A stretch of DNA of 22,698 nucleotides, from the NCBI GenBank assembly GCA_964500605.1, contig CAZCOS010000034.1, positions 1 through 22,698 of the forward strand, written 5' to 3'. Below the pieces are notes generated by a model that was given only the letters and a program-made list of their open reading frames with translations, was not told where the DNA came from and made no database searches. Origin of the DNA: Sterolibacterium sp964500605. Lineage in GTDB: Bacteria; Pseudomonadota; Gammaproteobacteria; Burkholderiales; Rhodocyclaceae. This document shows positions 1 through 6,941 of this stretch, one piece after another. The position numbers and the translations under genes were made by a program. Each line of letters starts with the position of its first letter. Position 1 is the first letter of the stretch.

Positions 1-338
1 CCGGCCTCCATGCCTTGTCATTGCGGGCTCGACCCGCAATCTCTCCTCGTCACCAACAACGCGCGGNNNNNNNNNNNNNNNNNNNNNNNNNNNNNNNNNN
101 NNNNNNNNNNNNNNNNNNNNNNNNNNNNNNNNNNNNNNNNNNNNNNNNNNNNNNNNNNNNNNNNNNGCTGACCAGACACCAACCCCCATCCCCTGTCATT
201 GCGGGCCTGACCCGCAATCTCTCCTCGTCACCAACAACGCGCGGGCTGACCAGACACCAACCCCCATCCCCTGTCATTGCGGGCCTGACCCGCAATCTCC
301 AACCTCGGACGAAAGATTGCGGGTCGAACCCGCAATGA
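1..338. repeat. REP-like palindromic repeats in tandem 78-bp units
   Basis: A complete 78-bp unit lies at 167-244 and a second partial copy at 245-298. The tail of another unit precedes the N gap (32-66 matches 210-244). Each unit carries a hairpin of the form ATTGCGGG-loop-CCCGCAAT. A further hairpin at about 317-337 has arms ATTGCGGGT and ACCCGCAAT and sits in different flanking sequence. Such intergenic REP-type hairpins are common in proteobacterial genomes and often lie at 3' ends of genes. The last one could stabilise or end the vapBC transcript, which reads towards it, but it has no T-run, so it is not a classical terminator. No gene is visible in 1-505. Confidence 0.75.
67..166. other. 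Assembly gap (100 N)
   Basis: Exactly 100 N lie inside the tandem repeat. The 35 bp before the gap match the end of the complete repeat unit to its right, so the gap probably hides an unknown number of collapsed repeat units. Confidence 0.95.
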
Positions 339-505
339 CGCGAAAGACAAAACGCTGCGCTCAATGCCAATAGGCTTCATCACAAAACAGATCATGCCGT
401 GCACGCGAGCATAACCGTAGCAGGTTGAGCGAGCGTTTACAGCCTCTTGCTGGGCTGCGTGATTGCAAGACCCCGTGCGCCTTGCACCTTGATCCCGTGC
501 ACCTC

Positions 506-907
506 TCATTCCAGCGGCCAGGCTTCCACCGCCAGCCCGGGCACGCGGTGAAACTCGCGGGCGTTGCTGGTGATGAGCACGCTGTCTTCGGCCAGTGCGT
601 GCGCGGCAATCATCAAGTCCATATTGCCAATCATCTGACCGCTGCGCTCCAGTGCCGCACGCGCCTGGGCGTAGTGCTGAGTGGCCGCCAATGGCCAGGG
701 ACGCAGCTCGAAGCCAGCCAGCCACTGTTCCACCGCGCTTTGCAAGCGCGGAGCACCCAGCTTCTCGGCACCAAAGCGCAGTTCGGCAGCGACGATGGCT
801 GACAGCCAGACTTCGCCGTGCTTGAGCGTGGCAAAACGTGCCAGCATCCCCGGCGGATGGCGGCGCAAAATGTAGCTGCAGATGTTGGTATCGAGCGTGC
901 GCTGCAT
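506..907 (-). CDS. vapC: VapC-like PIN-domain ribonuclease toxin
   Basis: This 133-aa protein has a complete PIN domain. It starts MQRTLDTNICSYILRR with Asp6 in the first acidic motif. Glu42 lies in AAELRFGA, Asp97 in NMDLMIAAHA, and the C-terminal TSNAREFHRVPGL segment is typical of the family. PIN toxins of this class are Mg-dependent endoribonucleases that cut tRNA or rRNA and are held inactive by VapB. The gene starts 6 bp after the vapB stop, on the same strand, so the two form an operon. Length and motifs look normal and nothing suggests inactivation. Confidence 0.93.
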   Translation of the reverse strand: MQRTLDTNICSYILRRHPPGMLARFATLKHGEVWLSAIVAAELRFGAEKLGAPRLQSAVEQWLAGFELRPWPLAATQHYAQARAALERSGQMIGNMDLMIAAHALAEDSVLITSNAREFHRVPGLAVEAWPLE

Positions 908-913
908 GGGGCA

Positions 914-1165
914 TCAGCTCCAGTCACGCACTTGGGGCGGCGCGTCGTTGCGCTGCGCCAGAAAATTCTCTGGCAGCGGCTCGGTGCTGGCATAAAACGC
1001 CGCCAGCCACGCCCCCATGTCGCTGGCCGGTTCGCTGCGCGGCTGCACCCACAAGGCTGTACCGATTTGCTCGACCAGCACCTCGCTGGCGGCCAGCCGC
1101 AGCCGCGCCGGCAGACGGATGGCCTGGCTGCGCCCGCTCATGAACAATTTGGCAGTCGTGCTCAC
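914..1165 (-). CDS. vapB: VapB-like antitoxin (AbrB/SpoVT fold)
   Basis: This 83-aa protein begins with a GTG codon, preceded at 5 bp by the Shine-Dalgarno-like GGGAGA. The N-terminus (STTAKLFMSGRSQAIRLPAR) is the swapped-hairpin AbrB-type DNA-binding domain of VapB antitoxins. The C-terminal half (about residues 45-83) is the part expected to wrap and block the VapC active site. The gene lies directly upstream of vapC. VapB proteins normally repress their own promoter, and palindromic sites suited to this lie just upstream. An alternative ATG at codon 9 would remove part of the DNA-binding domain, so GTG is preferred. Confidence 0.9.
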   Translation of the reverse strand: MSTTAKLFMSGRSQAIRLPARLRLAASEVLVEQIGTALWVQPRSEPASDMGAWLAAFYASTEPLPENFLAQRNDAPPQVRDWS

Positions 1166-1170
1166 GGGAG

Positions 1171-1207
1171 TCTCCCTAAGTGTAATAACACTTTGTGATA
1201 TTACACT
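1171..1207 (-). promoter_or_regulatory. Putative vapBC operator with nested inverted repeats
   Basis: Immediately upstream of vapB are two overlapping palindromes. One is AAGTGT-aata-ACACTT (1178-1193). The wider one pairs AGTGTAATA (1179-1187) with TATTACACT (1199-1207). Three copies of the half-site AGTGT/ACACT result. AT-rich dyads at this position fit autorepression by the VapBC complex. This is inferred from position and symmetry only. Confidence 0.6.
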
Positions 1208-1320
1208 CAGGCGTCACATCCGTCCACATCATCACGCCTCCGGCTCCAGATAATTGGGCATGACGTTAAACGGAAACCGTGGTCTGCCCCCTATTATTTC
1301 TGAGACGGTATCTGACCCCG

Positions 1321-1501
1321 TGCACTGCGCGCTATCAGCGGGCGGGCCGTCCGGACAAGCAGTCCCAGGCTTCTCAAGATTTCACCCCGGCAGTCACAAA
1401 GCCCTATCAGCGGGCGGGCCGTCCGGACTTGAACGGTACGGACTGGGCACTTGAAGGTGCACAGGGTCACAAAGCCCTATCAGCGGGCGGGCCGTCCGGA
1501 C
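1321..1501 (-). CRISPR. CRISPR array, leader-distal part (three repeats, two spacers)
   Basis: Repeats of 36 bp lie at 1321-1356, 1393-1428 and 1466-1501, separated by spacers of 36 bp (1357-1392) and 37 bp (1429-1465). The last two repeats are identical. The first is degenerate over its left-hand 11 bases but keeps the core CTATCAGCGGGCGGGCC and the palindromic end GTCCGGAC. A degenerate repeat usually marks the leader-distal end, so transcription is probably leftward from the cas1 side. In that sense the repeat starts GTCCGGAC, contains a small stem GCCC-GCTGATA-GGGC and ends TTTGTGAC. I cannot assign the repeat to a CRISPR subtype. Confidence 0.9.
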
Positions 1502-3397
1502 CCGTTCCATGACGCGCGCTGGACCGACGACCGCTTGCAGGAGGCTTTCATCGGCTTGAGTGCGGCGCCGAAGGAAAACAAGGTCACCCTGGAGCGTATC
1601 CGCGGCGAAGTGATGCGGCGGCAGGCGGCTGGCACCGGCGGAAGCGACGCGCAGACGCTGTGGGAAGACCACCACCCGGGCATCGCGTGGACCAACACGG
1701 CGGGCGAAGAAGATACGGCCAACGGCCTCGGGCCTAAGCAGCGCGGCAAGGTGGAGAAGATCGCGGAGCGCAGCGCCAGTGGGGAGCTCGATGAAGACGG
1801 CGTTCGTGGGGAGCTGCAGAAAATCGCCGACTCGGTGGCGATGGGCACGTCATACTCTGAAAACGACCAGGCCCGCACCCCGTCATCGGGGGTAGTAAAC
1901 CTCGAGAGCAAAGTCACCGACATGCAGCAGTTGCGTCATCTGCACAAGGAGGTCTTGGCTAGCGGTGACTTCGAGCGGGCCTGGGGCATTGCTACGCAGA
2001 TGGCGCAGCTGAAGATACAGGAAGACGCTGCGAAAACCAAATGGGATAAAGTCCTCCCCAACGGTACGCGCATCGAGTTCGATCGCGGGGATGGTCGTGA
2101 GCGTGGATTGGTGACGGATACTCGTTTTGTCGACGGGCGCCTGGGCAAAGCGACGGTCTACCGCGTACAGACGGAGGATGGGCGGACGAAGCTAGTAATG
2201 TCGACGGCGGTTCAAACCGTATTTTCCGGTCCCCGTGAGGCGCAGTTCTCCCATGACAAGAACGACGACCTTGACTTTGCCAAGCCTTCGTCGTCGGTCG
2301 AGAAAATCCGCACCGTCATCAACAAGCTGTTCTTCTCGCCGGAGCGGGCCACCCGTCTCGTCGAGGTGTACGCCACCCAGGCCGAAGCCGCCGAGCACTA
2401 CGCGGACCAACTGAGCCAGGCACAGGGCAAGGTGCAGGCGTTCGTCACGCCGGAGGGCAAGGTCATCATGATCGCCGAGAACGTTGACGACGGGCACGAA
2501 TTGGCGGTGTTCCTCCACGAAGTCGGCGTGCACGTCGGTATGAAAAAGCTGATCGGCGAGGCCAACTACGAGTGGCTGACGCAGCGCGTCGAGGAGTGGG
2601 CGCAGCGCAACGATGGCTCTGTGGAATCACGCGTCGCAAAGCAAGCGCTGACCCGCGCCGAAAACTCCAGCTCTAAGGACAAGCGCGGCGAGATCATCGC
2701 CTACATGGTGGAAGGGCTCGTCGCCGCCGGCGTCACGCCGCAGGCGGCCGGGCAGACCGAAGGCCATCGCTGGTTCCGCCGGCTGTGGGCCGCGGCCAAG
2801 TCCGCCCTGCGCCATCTCGGGTTCAAGAACCCAGACAAGATCACGGGGCAAAGCCTCGTCGACCTGGCGTATGGCGCGGCCGATCTGGAGCTGCGCAGCC
2901 AGACGGACTCAGCGAACGGCGCCACCAGGTTCTCCCAGGACGAGAACGACGACCTTGACTTTACCAAGCCTTCGTCTACCATCAAGCGACGGGAGCGCGG
3001 AACGCCGACGCCGAAAGGCATCGCCCGCGCCAAGAAACTTTATGGGGGGGATGAGGGGTATGCAAGATATGACAAAGCCGCAAGAGAGTTCTTCGACTAC
3101 GTCGCCCCCTGGGTCGACCGAGATGCGCTCAAGGGGCGGACGGACGTACAAGCCCTTGTTCAACGTCTCCGAGTTGCGTCGGACGATAGATTCCAAGACC
3201 TATCAAATGCTGACGACGCCCAAGCGGGCAACCCGACGCACCGAAGCGATAGTAGCATCGGAGGTTTTAGGGGGTACAGAACCCTACTCGACGACAGTGA
3301 AGGCTCCCCAACGCTAGTAGTCGTCACCGACGATCAGATTGCCCGTGCCAAGAAGGAAGCCGCTGAGTATGGGCTGAAGGTGGGCGATGTTCTGCAC
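1502..3397 (+). CDS. Fragment of a phage polyvalent-type protein lying between two CRISPR repeats
   Basis: A single reading frame is open across the whole 632-codon interval. It continues in frame through the flanking repeats (each reads VTKPYQRAGRPD) and stops at 3529, so neither true end of the protein is present. The content looks like a large phage or mobile-element protein. A zinc-peptidase-like stretch ELAVFLHEVGVHVGMKK gives an HEVGVH motif at about 2515-2532. Two near-copies of a linker, FSHDKNDDLDFAKPSS (about 2249-2296) and FSQDENDDLDFTKPSS (about 2930-2977), separate the domains. Similar low-complexity linkers divide domains in phage polyvalent proteins and may be processing sites, which is inference. 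The frame is intact apart from a G7 run near 3045. Exact identity is unknown. Confidence 0.55.
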
Positions 3398-3433
3398 GTC
3401 ACAAAGCCCTATCAGCGGGCGGGCCGTCCGGAC
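3398..3433 (-). CRISPR. Fourth CRISPR repeat, leader-proximal
   Basis: This 36-bp repeat is identical to those at 1393-1428 and 1466-1501 and in the same orientation, but 1896 bp away. The 37 bp to its left (3361-3397) have spacer length yet read continuously into the phage-type frame. The AT-rich leader-like region lies to its right. It is therefore probably the repeat next to the leader, and the sequence between it and 1501 is either an insertion in the array or a misassembly. Confidence 0.85.
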
Positions 3434-3662
3434 TCTGGCCTTGGGAAGCCTTGTGGGACAAGGGCTCGGAAGGCGTGGACGGCAAAGGGGGTGACAAAAA
3501 GCTCAGGATATCCGAACGGCATGGACTGAAAAAATTTTCTTCCAATGAATCAACGGCATGGGTTTGCGGCGATAACCCTCATTCGAGATTTTGCTGCTAA
3601 CAGATTGATTGTCAAAGAACATGATGCTTTTACAGCCTGCGGGGCAGTTTAGCATTCTTTTC
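3434..3662 (-). promoter_or_regulatory. Leader-like region with candidate promoter for crRNA
   Basis: No gene is seen here apart from the tail of the open frame ending at 3529. From about 3527 the sequence becomes AT-rich compared with its surroundings, as CRISPR leaders do. On the minus strand a perfect TTGACA lies at 3610-3615, and CAAAAT (4 of 6 matches to TATAAT) lies 16 bp downstream at 3588-3593. That places a start near 3580, transcribing into the repeat at 3398-3433. This agrees with the degenerate repeat being at the far end. Confidence 0.5.
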
Positions 3663-4634
3663 TCAGGGGGCGTCAAGGTACCAGAAGCGGGGTTGTGGAA
3701 TTTGTCCGTCTAGCCAGCGGGCGAGTTCGCGGGGTTGGAGGTGTATGAGCCGCCGCCAGGTGGTGCTCTCCCCGCGCCAGCGGGTTTGGCTGTCCAGCAG
3801 GGTTTCCCAGGCGCGATAGACTTTGCCGCGCTGGCCGTCTCCGAGCTGGCAGCGTTCGGCTTGCTGTTCGAAATCTTCGGGGCTGAGTTCGTTGCGAAGC
3901 AGTCGGGCGCAGAAACGGTCAACCAGGGGGCGCATGGGTTCGACCAGGTCCATGATGAGCGTGGGACGGCCGTTTTCTGGTGGATGGAGAAAGCCGCCCG
4001 CCGGGTCCAGCCCGCAGGCTTGCAGGCCGACTTCGATTTCGTTGCCTAGCAGGGTGTAGCCAAGGGAGAGCAGGGCGTTGGCGGGGTCTGGCGGTGGCCG
4101 ACGGCGTCTTTCCTGGAAGGGGAATGGGCTGTCGGCCAGGTGTGTTCTTAGCCCGGCAAAAAACCCGCGCGCGCCCAGCCCTTCGTAGCCGCGTAGGGCA
4201 TTGAGTTCGTCGCAGTGGCGGCAGGCCATCAGGGCGGTGAGAATTTCTTTGGCGGGCTGGAGGTTCCAGCGTTGCAGTAGCCGGGCATGGCCTCGCAGCT
4301 TGGCTTTGATGAGTTCGCGGGCGAGCAGGACGCAGTCCGCACTTTGCCGCATGGCGTCGTATTGGGCGATGCGCCGCTGGATCTGGTAGCCGCCGCTGCT
4401 TGTGAGGCTGCCTCGGTAGCCGCCGTGGTGGCTGGAGAAGATGACCGGGATGCCGGATTTGAGCAGCCCGCTGATGGCGGTGTGGGTGAAGTGGGTCTGG
4501 CCGAGGATGATGATCTGTTCGATCTGGGCACTGGGCAGGCTTTGTTCTTCGCCTTCGGGTGCCTGGAGGGTCAGGCGGCCGTGGACATGGCCGATGCGGG
4601 TGCCGTGCCGGTCGATATAGAGGCATTGGGTCAT
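3663..4634 (-). CDS. cas1: Cas1 CRISPR integrase
   Basis: This 323-aa protein has the usual length and layout of Cas1. The N-terminal beta domain (1-80) includes IIILGQTHFTHTAISGLL and GIPVIFSSHHGGYRG. The helical catalytic domain keeps the metal ligands Glu151 (LRGYEGLGAR), His217 (GGFLHPPENGR) and the acidic pair Asp229/Glu232 (MDLVEPMRP). Cas1 and Cas2 together capture foreign DNA and insert it as new spacers at the leader end. The start overlaps the cas2 stop by 4 bp (ATGA), so the two are translationally coupled. All catalytic residues are present and it should be active. No reverse transcriptase or nuclease domain is fused to it, and no interference gene adjoins it. Confidence 0.96.
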   Translation of the reverse strand: MTQCLYIDRHGTRIGHVHGRLTLQAPEGEEQSLPSAQIEQIIILGQTHFTHTAISGLLKSGIPVIFSSHHGGYRGSLTSSGGYQIQRRIAQYDAMRQSADCVLLARELIKAKLRGHARLLQRWNLQPAKEILTALMACRHCDELNALRGYEGLGARGFFAGLRTHLADSPFPFQERRRRPPPDPANALLSLGYTLLGNEIEVGLQACGLDPAGGFLHPPENGRPTLIMDLVEPMRPLVDRFCARLLRNELSPEDFEQQAERCQLGDGQRGKVYRAWETLLDSQTRWRGESTTWRRLIHLQPRELARWLDGQIPQPRFWYLDAP

Positions 4635-5097
4635 GTGATTATCCAGTCTTTTGTGGTCTGGCCGTTGGCATTGGCCAGGGGGCCGGTTGGGCGGGCTTCG
4701 ATGCAGGCAATGCGTTCTTCGCCGGGGTGTTCTTTGGCAGAAAAGTGCTCCAGTTCGATTTGTAGTCGTTGTTGTTGTTGCGGATTGAGCCAGCAGAGAA
4801 AGACGGATTCGTGCATGGGCTCGCCATAGGCACTGAGCAGCCGGTGCAGACGGTTGCGCCGTTTGTCGTCGGAGATGTCGTAACTGACCAGCAGGGGGCG
4901 GGTGCTGGGTGAAGGGGGGATTNNNNNNNNNNNNNNNNNNNNNNNNNNNNNNNNNNNNNNNNNNNNNNNNNNNNNNNNNNNNNNNNNNNNNNNNNNNNNN
5001 NNNNNNNNNNNNNNNNNNNNNNGTCGGAGATGTCGTAACTGACCAGCAGGGGGCGGGTGCTGGGTGAAGGGGGGATTCCTTGGGGGGCGTCGTCCAT
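4631..5097 (-). CDS. cas2: Cas2, split by an assembly gap but probably intact
   Basis: Start ATG at 5097 follows a GGAG box 8 bp upstream. The first 25 codons read MDDAPQGIPPSPSTRPLLVS then YDISD, with the Cas2 first strand and its conserved Asp. The gap follows. The left flank repeats the same 55 bp and then continues DKRRNRLHRLLSAYGEPMHE to ESVFLCWL and the end. Removing the gap and one 55-bp copy leaves 312 bp, exactly 103 aa plus stop, with full ferredoxin-like Cas2 features (LLVSYDIS, D-R-RLHRLL, G-MHESVFLCWL). As written, 155 extra bases break the frame. Cas2 forms the dimer that bridges Cas1 dimers in the integrase. Confidence 0.9.
4868..5077. repeat. 55-bp direct duplication flanking a 100-N gap
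   Basis: Positions 4868-4922 and 5023-5077 are identical and flank exactly 100 N (4923-5022). This is the signature of two contigs whose overlapping ends were scaffolded instead of merged. It is an artefact rather than a biological repeat, because collapsing it restores the cas2 reading frame. Confidence 0.9.
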
Positions 5098-5158
5098 GGC
5101 GGAGCTCCGTTTCCGTTTGGTTTCAGTACGCTGCTTTAACCCTTGGTCGAGGTATTGA

Positions 5159-5500
5159 GTGAGCGGTCCTCCATCATGCAACGACGAAGACCGGGGGATT
5201 TTCAATCGTGAAATCAGTGAATGGCCAGTGGGTATTTACGCCGATTTTCTGCGCTTGGTGAGTCTCATGGAGGATCACGGTGCCGATCTTCGCTTACCTC
5301 ACTCGCGTGCGATGGGTGAAGGCTTGTTCGAGCTGCGTTGTAGGGGGGGCGAAGGGGGCGAAGGTTTTGGTCGAGCCTTTTACTGCACTATGGTCGGTCG
5401 CCAGATTGTCATCTTGCATGGTTTTATCAAGAAATCGCCGGAAACACCGGCCCATGAACTCAAAACTGCCCGCAAGCGGCTGATCATCAAGATGGTGTGA
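5159..5500 (+). CDS. Lone HigB/RelE-family toxin-like protein
   Basis: The 113-aa frame from GTG 5159 contains a phage-Gp49/HigB-like core. It has NREISEWPVGIYADFLRL, then LFELRC, GFGRAFYCTMVGRQIVIL and HGFIKKSPETPAHELKTARK, the last being the C-terminal helix of this ribosome-dependent mRNase superfamily. The first ~15 residues do not resemble the usual N-terminal strand, so the gene may have lost its true start. A 9-bp tandem duplication (GGGGGCGAA twice, near 5346-5363) adds three residues in the middle of the core. HigA/XRE antitoxins normally follow directly, but here the next gene is convergent and 4 bp away. It is probably a degraded or orphan toxin. Confidence 0.65.
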   Translation: MSGPPSCNDEDRGIFNREISEWPVGIYADFLRLVSLMEDHGADLRLPHSRAMGEGLFELRCRGGEGGEGFGRAFYCTMVGRQIVILHGFIKKSPETPAHELKTARKRLIIKMV

Positions 5501-5504
5501 TGCT

Positions 5505-6941
5505 TCAGGGGCTTTGCCGGGTGGCGTCGTCCACGTTGATCAGACGCACGCAACGCCAGCCGGTCCGCCCTTGTTTGTCGGTGCGCTTGATGGCGATGCA
5601 GGTGACTGGATGGTGCTTGTCGGTGGAGAAATCGGCTGCCAGCTCTGGTGGGACAAAAATCCTGGTTTCACCGATATTGATGAAGGCAAAGTCCTTGCCT
5701 TGATGGCGTTCGAGGTTGCCGCTGAAGTTTTCACAAAGATCCGGCAGTGCTTTTGCCGCAGACAGCCGCCAGTCTTCGGCCGGGCCATCGGCTTCGGCTT
5801 GGCCGATATCGACCAGGGTGCCCGGAGGGAGCTTGGCTAGCTTGGGGAATTTCCGGTGCGACAGGGGGATGCCGCTGTTGTGGCCGGTGGCAACGAAGCT
5901 GAGTGATTTGGCGGTGTTGATGTGGTCGATGACGCCGGTGGTGTAGTTCAGTTTGCGCGGGTCTAGTTCTTCCAGCAGGGTTTGGGCGGCTTTCTGCATT
6001 TTGGGCAGGGGCTGCAGGGCGTTGCTGGCTACTGCTTGCTGGTATTCGTTGCTGTCCAGTAGCTGTTGCAGCTCGGCGGGAACCTTGTAGCCATTGGTTT
6101 CGCGGTACTGCAGGGCCAGGCGGGTTTGCTCGGCAGCTTCGTCGTGGCGACCGGCCTTGGTTAGGAGTTGCGCCAGGTGGATGCGAACGCGGCCGACTTC
6201 CTGTTCTTCACGGGCGAGCTGGGTGGCGTGGGCGAGGCAGGTCAGGGCGTCCTGTGGGCGGGTTGGGGCAAGGATTTCGCCCAGTTGTGCCCAGGGCCAG
6301 GCGGCACGGGGCTGACGGCGCAATATCGGTATGAGACTTTGAATTGCGTCGTCGGCCTTGCCTTGCGCGAGGTGCAGCTTGCTCTGGTAATAATTGAGCC
6401 ATTGGTCGTTGGGGTTTTGTGCCAGGGCCTTGTTGAGGATGTCCTTTCCCCAGTCGAGCAGTTTGGGGTCGGCATCGGGAAGGGCGGCGTGGCTGGCCGT
6501 TTCGCGGCAGATGGCGCGGATGAAGTTTTTTTGCAGGCTGTCCAGTTTTTTGCCATCGTCCGTGACGTAGGGTTTTTTGTCTTCCTCGGAAAAGTCGTCG
6601 ATGCCGGCCCAGCGCGCGAACTTGAGGAAGTCGTGCCAGACTTTTGCGACCTTGCCGGCCTGCCGCAGGATTTGTGAAAAAACCAGGTCACCGCGCAAGT
6701 GGCTCGCCATGTGAGCGAATTCGCGCATGAGTGGGGTCAGGCGGGTGTTCAGCGCACCGATGGAAAGTTTGTTGGCTTCATTTTCGGCAACCAGTTTTTT
6801 GATCTGGTCAAATAGTGCCCAGCCATAGGCACGCTGAAACCATTGATCATCGGCATGCTCGGCATGTTGGGCACGGGCCAGAGCAAGGGCTTCTTCTGTT
6901 TTTCCGCTTTTGCGTAGTTCAAAGATTTCCTTCGAGCTCAT
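5505..6941 (-). CDS. TPR protein with C-terminal OB/cold-shock-like domains
   Basis: This 478-aa protein has TPR-like helical pairs at about 1-50 and 160-285 (for example KAGRHDEAAEQTRLALQYRE and LAQGKADDAIQSLIPILRRQ). Two segments resembling cold-shock/OB folds lie at the C-terminus, about 334-385 (TGVIDHINTAKSLSFVAT) and 404-470 (ENFSGNLERHQGKDFAFI, IFVPPEL, CIAIKRTDKQGRTGW). This suggests a scaffold that binds protein partners and single-stranded nucleic acid. ATG at 6941 overlaps the helicase stop by 4 bp, which fixes the start and implies a joint complex. I do not recognise a named family with certainty. Cytosolic, with no signal or membrane segment. Confidence 0.7.
   Translation of the reverse strand: MSSKEIFELRKSGKTEEALALARAQHAEHADDQWFQRAYGWALFDQIKKLVAENEANKLSIGALNTRLTPLMREFAHMASHLRGDLVFSQILRQAGKVAKVWHDFLKFARWAGIDDFSEEDKKPYVTDDGKKLDSLQKNFIRAICRETASHAALPDADPKLLDWGKDILNKALAQNPNDQWLNYYQSKLHLAQGKADDAIQSLIPILRRQPRAAWPWAQLGEILAPTRPQDALTCLAHATQLAREEQEVGRVRIHLAQLLTKAGRHDEAAEQTRLALQYRETNGYKVPAELQQLLDSNEYQQAVASNALQPLPKMQKAAQTLLEELDPRKLNYTTGVIDHINTAKSLSFVATGHNSGIPLSHRKFPKLAKLPPGTLVDIGQAEADGPAEDWRLSAAKALPDLCENFSGNLERHQGKDFAFINIGETRIFVPPELAADFSTDKHHPVTCIAIKRTDKQGRTGWRCVRLINVDDATRQSP

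Noticed and set aside
425..1253. Plus-strand frames over vapBC.
   Set aside because: They are antisense to two well-supported toxin-antitoxin genes.
1254..1320. Possible insertion-sequence end or remnant (two similar motifs GGGGTCAGATACCG and GGGGGCAGACCACGG on the minus strand).
   Set aside because: No transposase, target duplication or clear terminal inverted repeat is present, so it is too weak to annotate.
3491..3526. A 36-bp stretch starting GTGACAAA and ending GGAC resembles a fifth, degenerate CRISPR repeat.
   Set aside because: Only about half the positions match and it lies 57 bp from the previous repeat, not 36-37 bp. It is treated as part of the leader-proximal sequence.
1451..3529. 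One continuous 692-codon frame as a single native gene.
   Set aside because: It runs through CRISPR repeats and a spacer at its start and another repeat near its end. The repeat is 36 bp and stop-free in this frame, so the openness is incidental outside 1502-3397.
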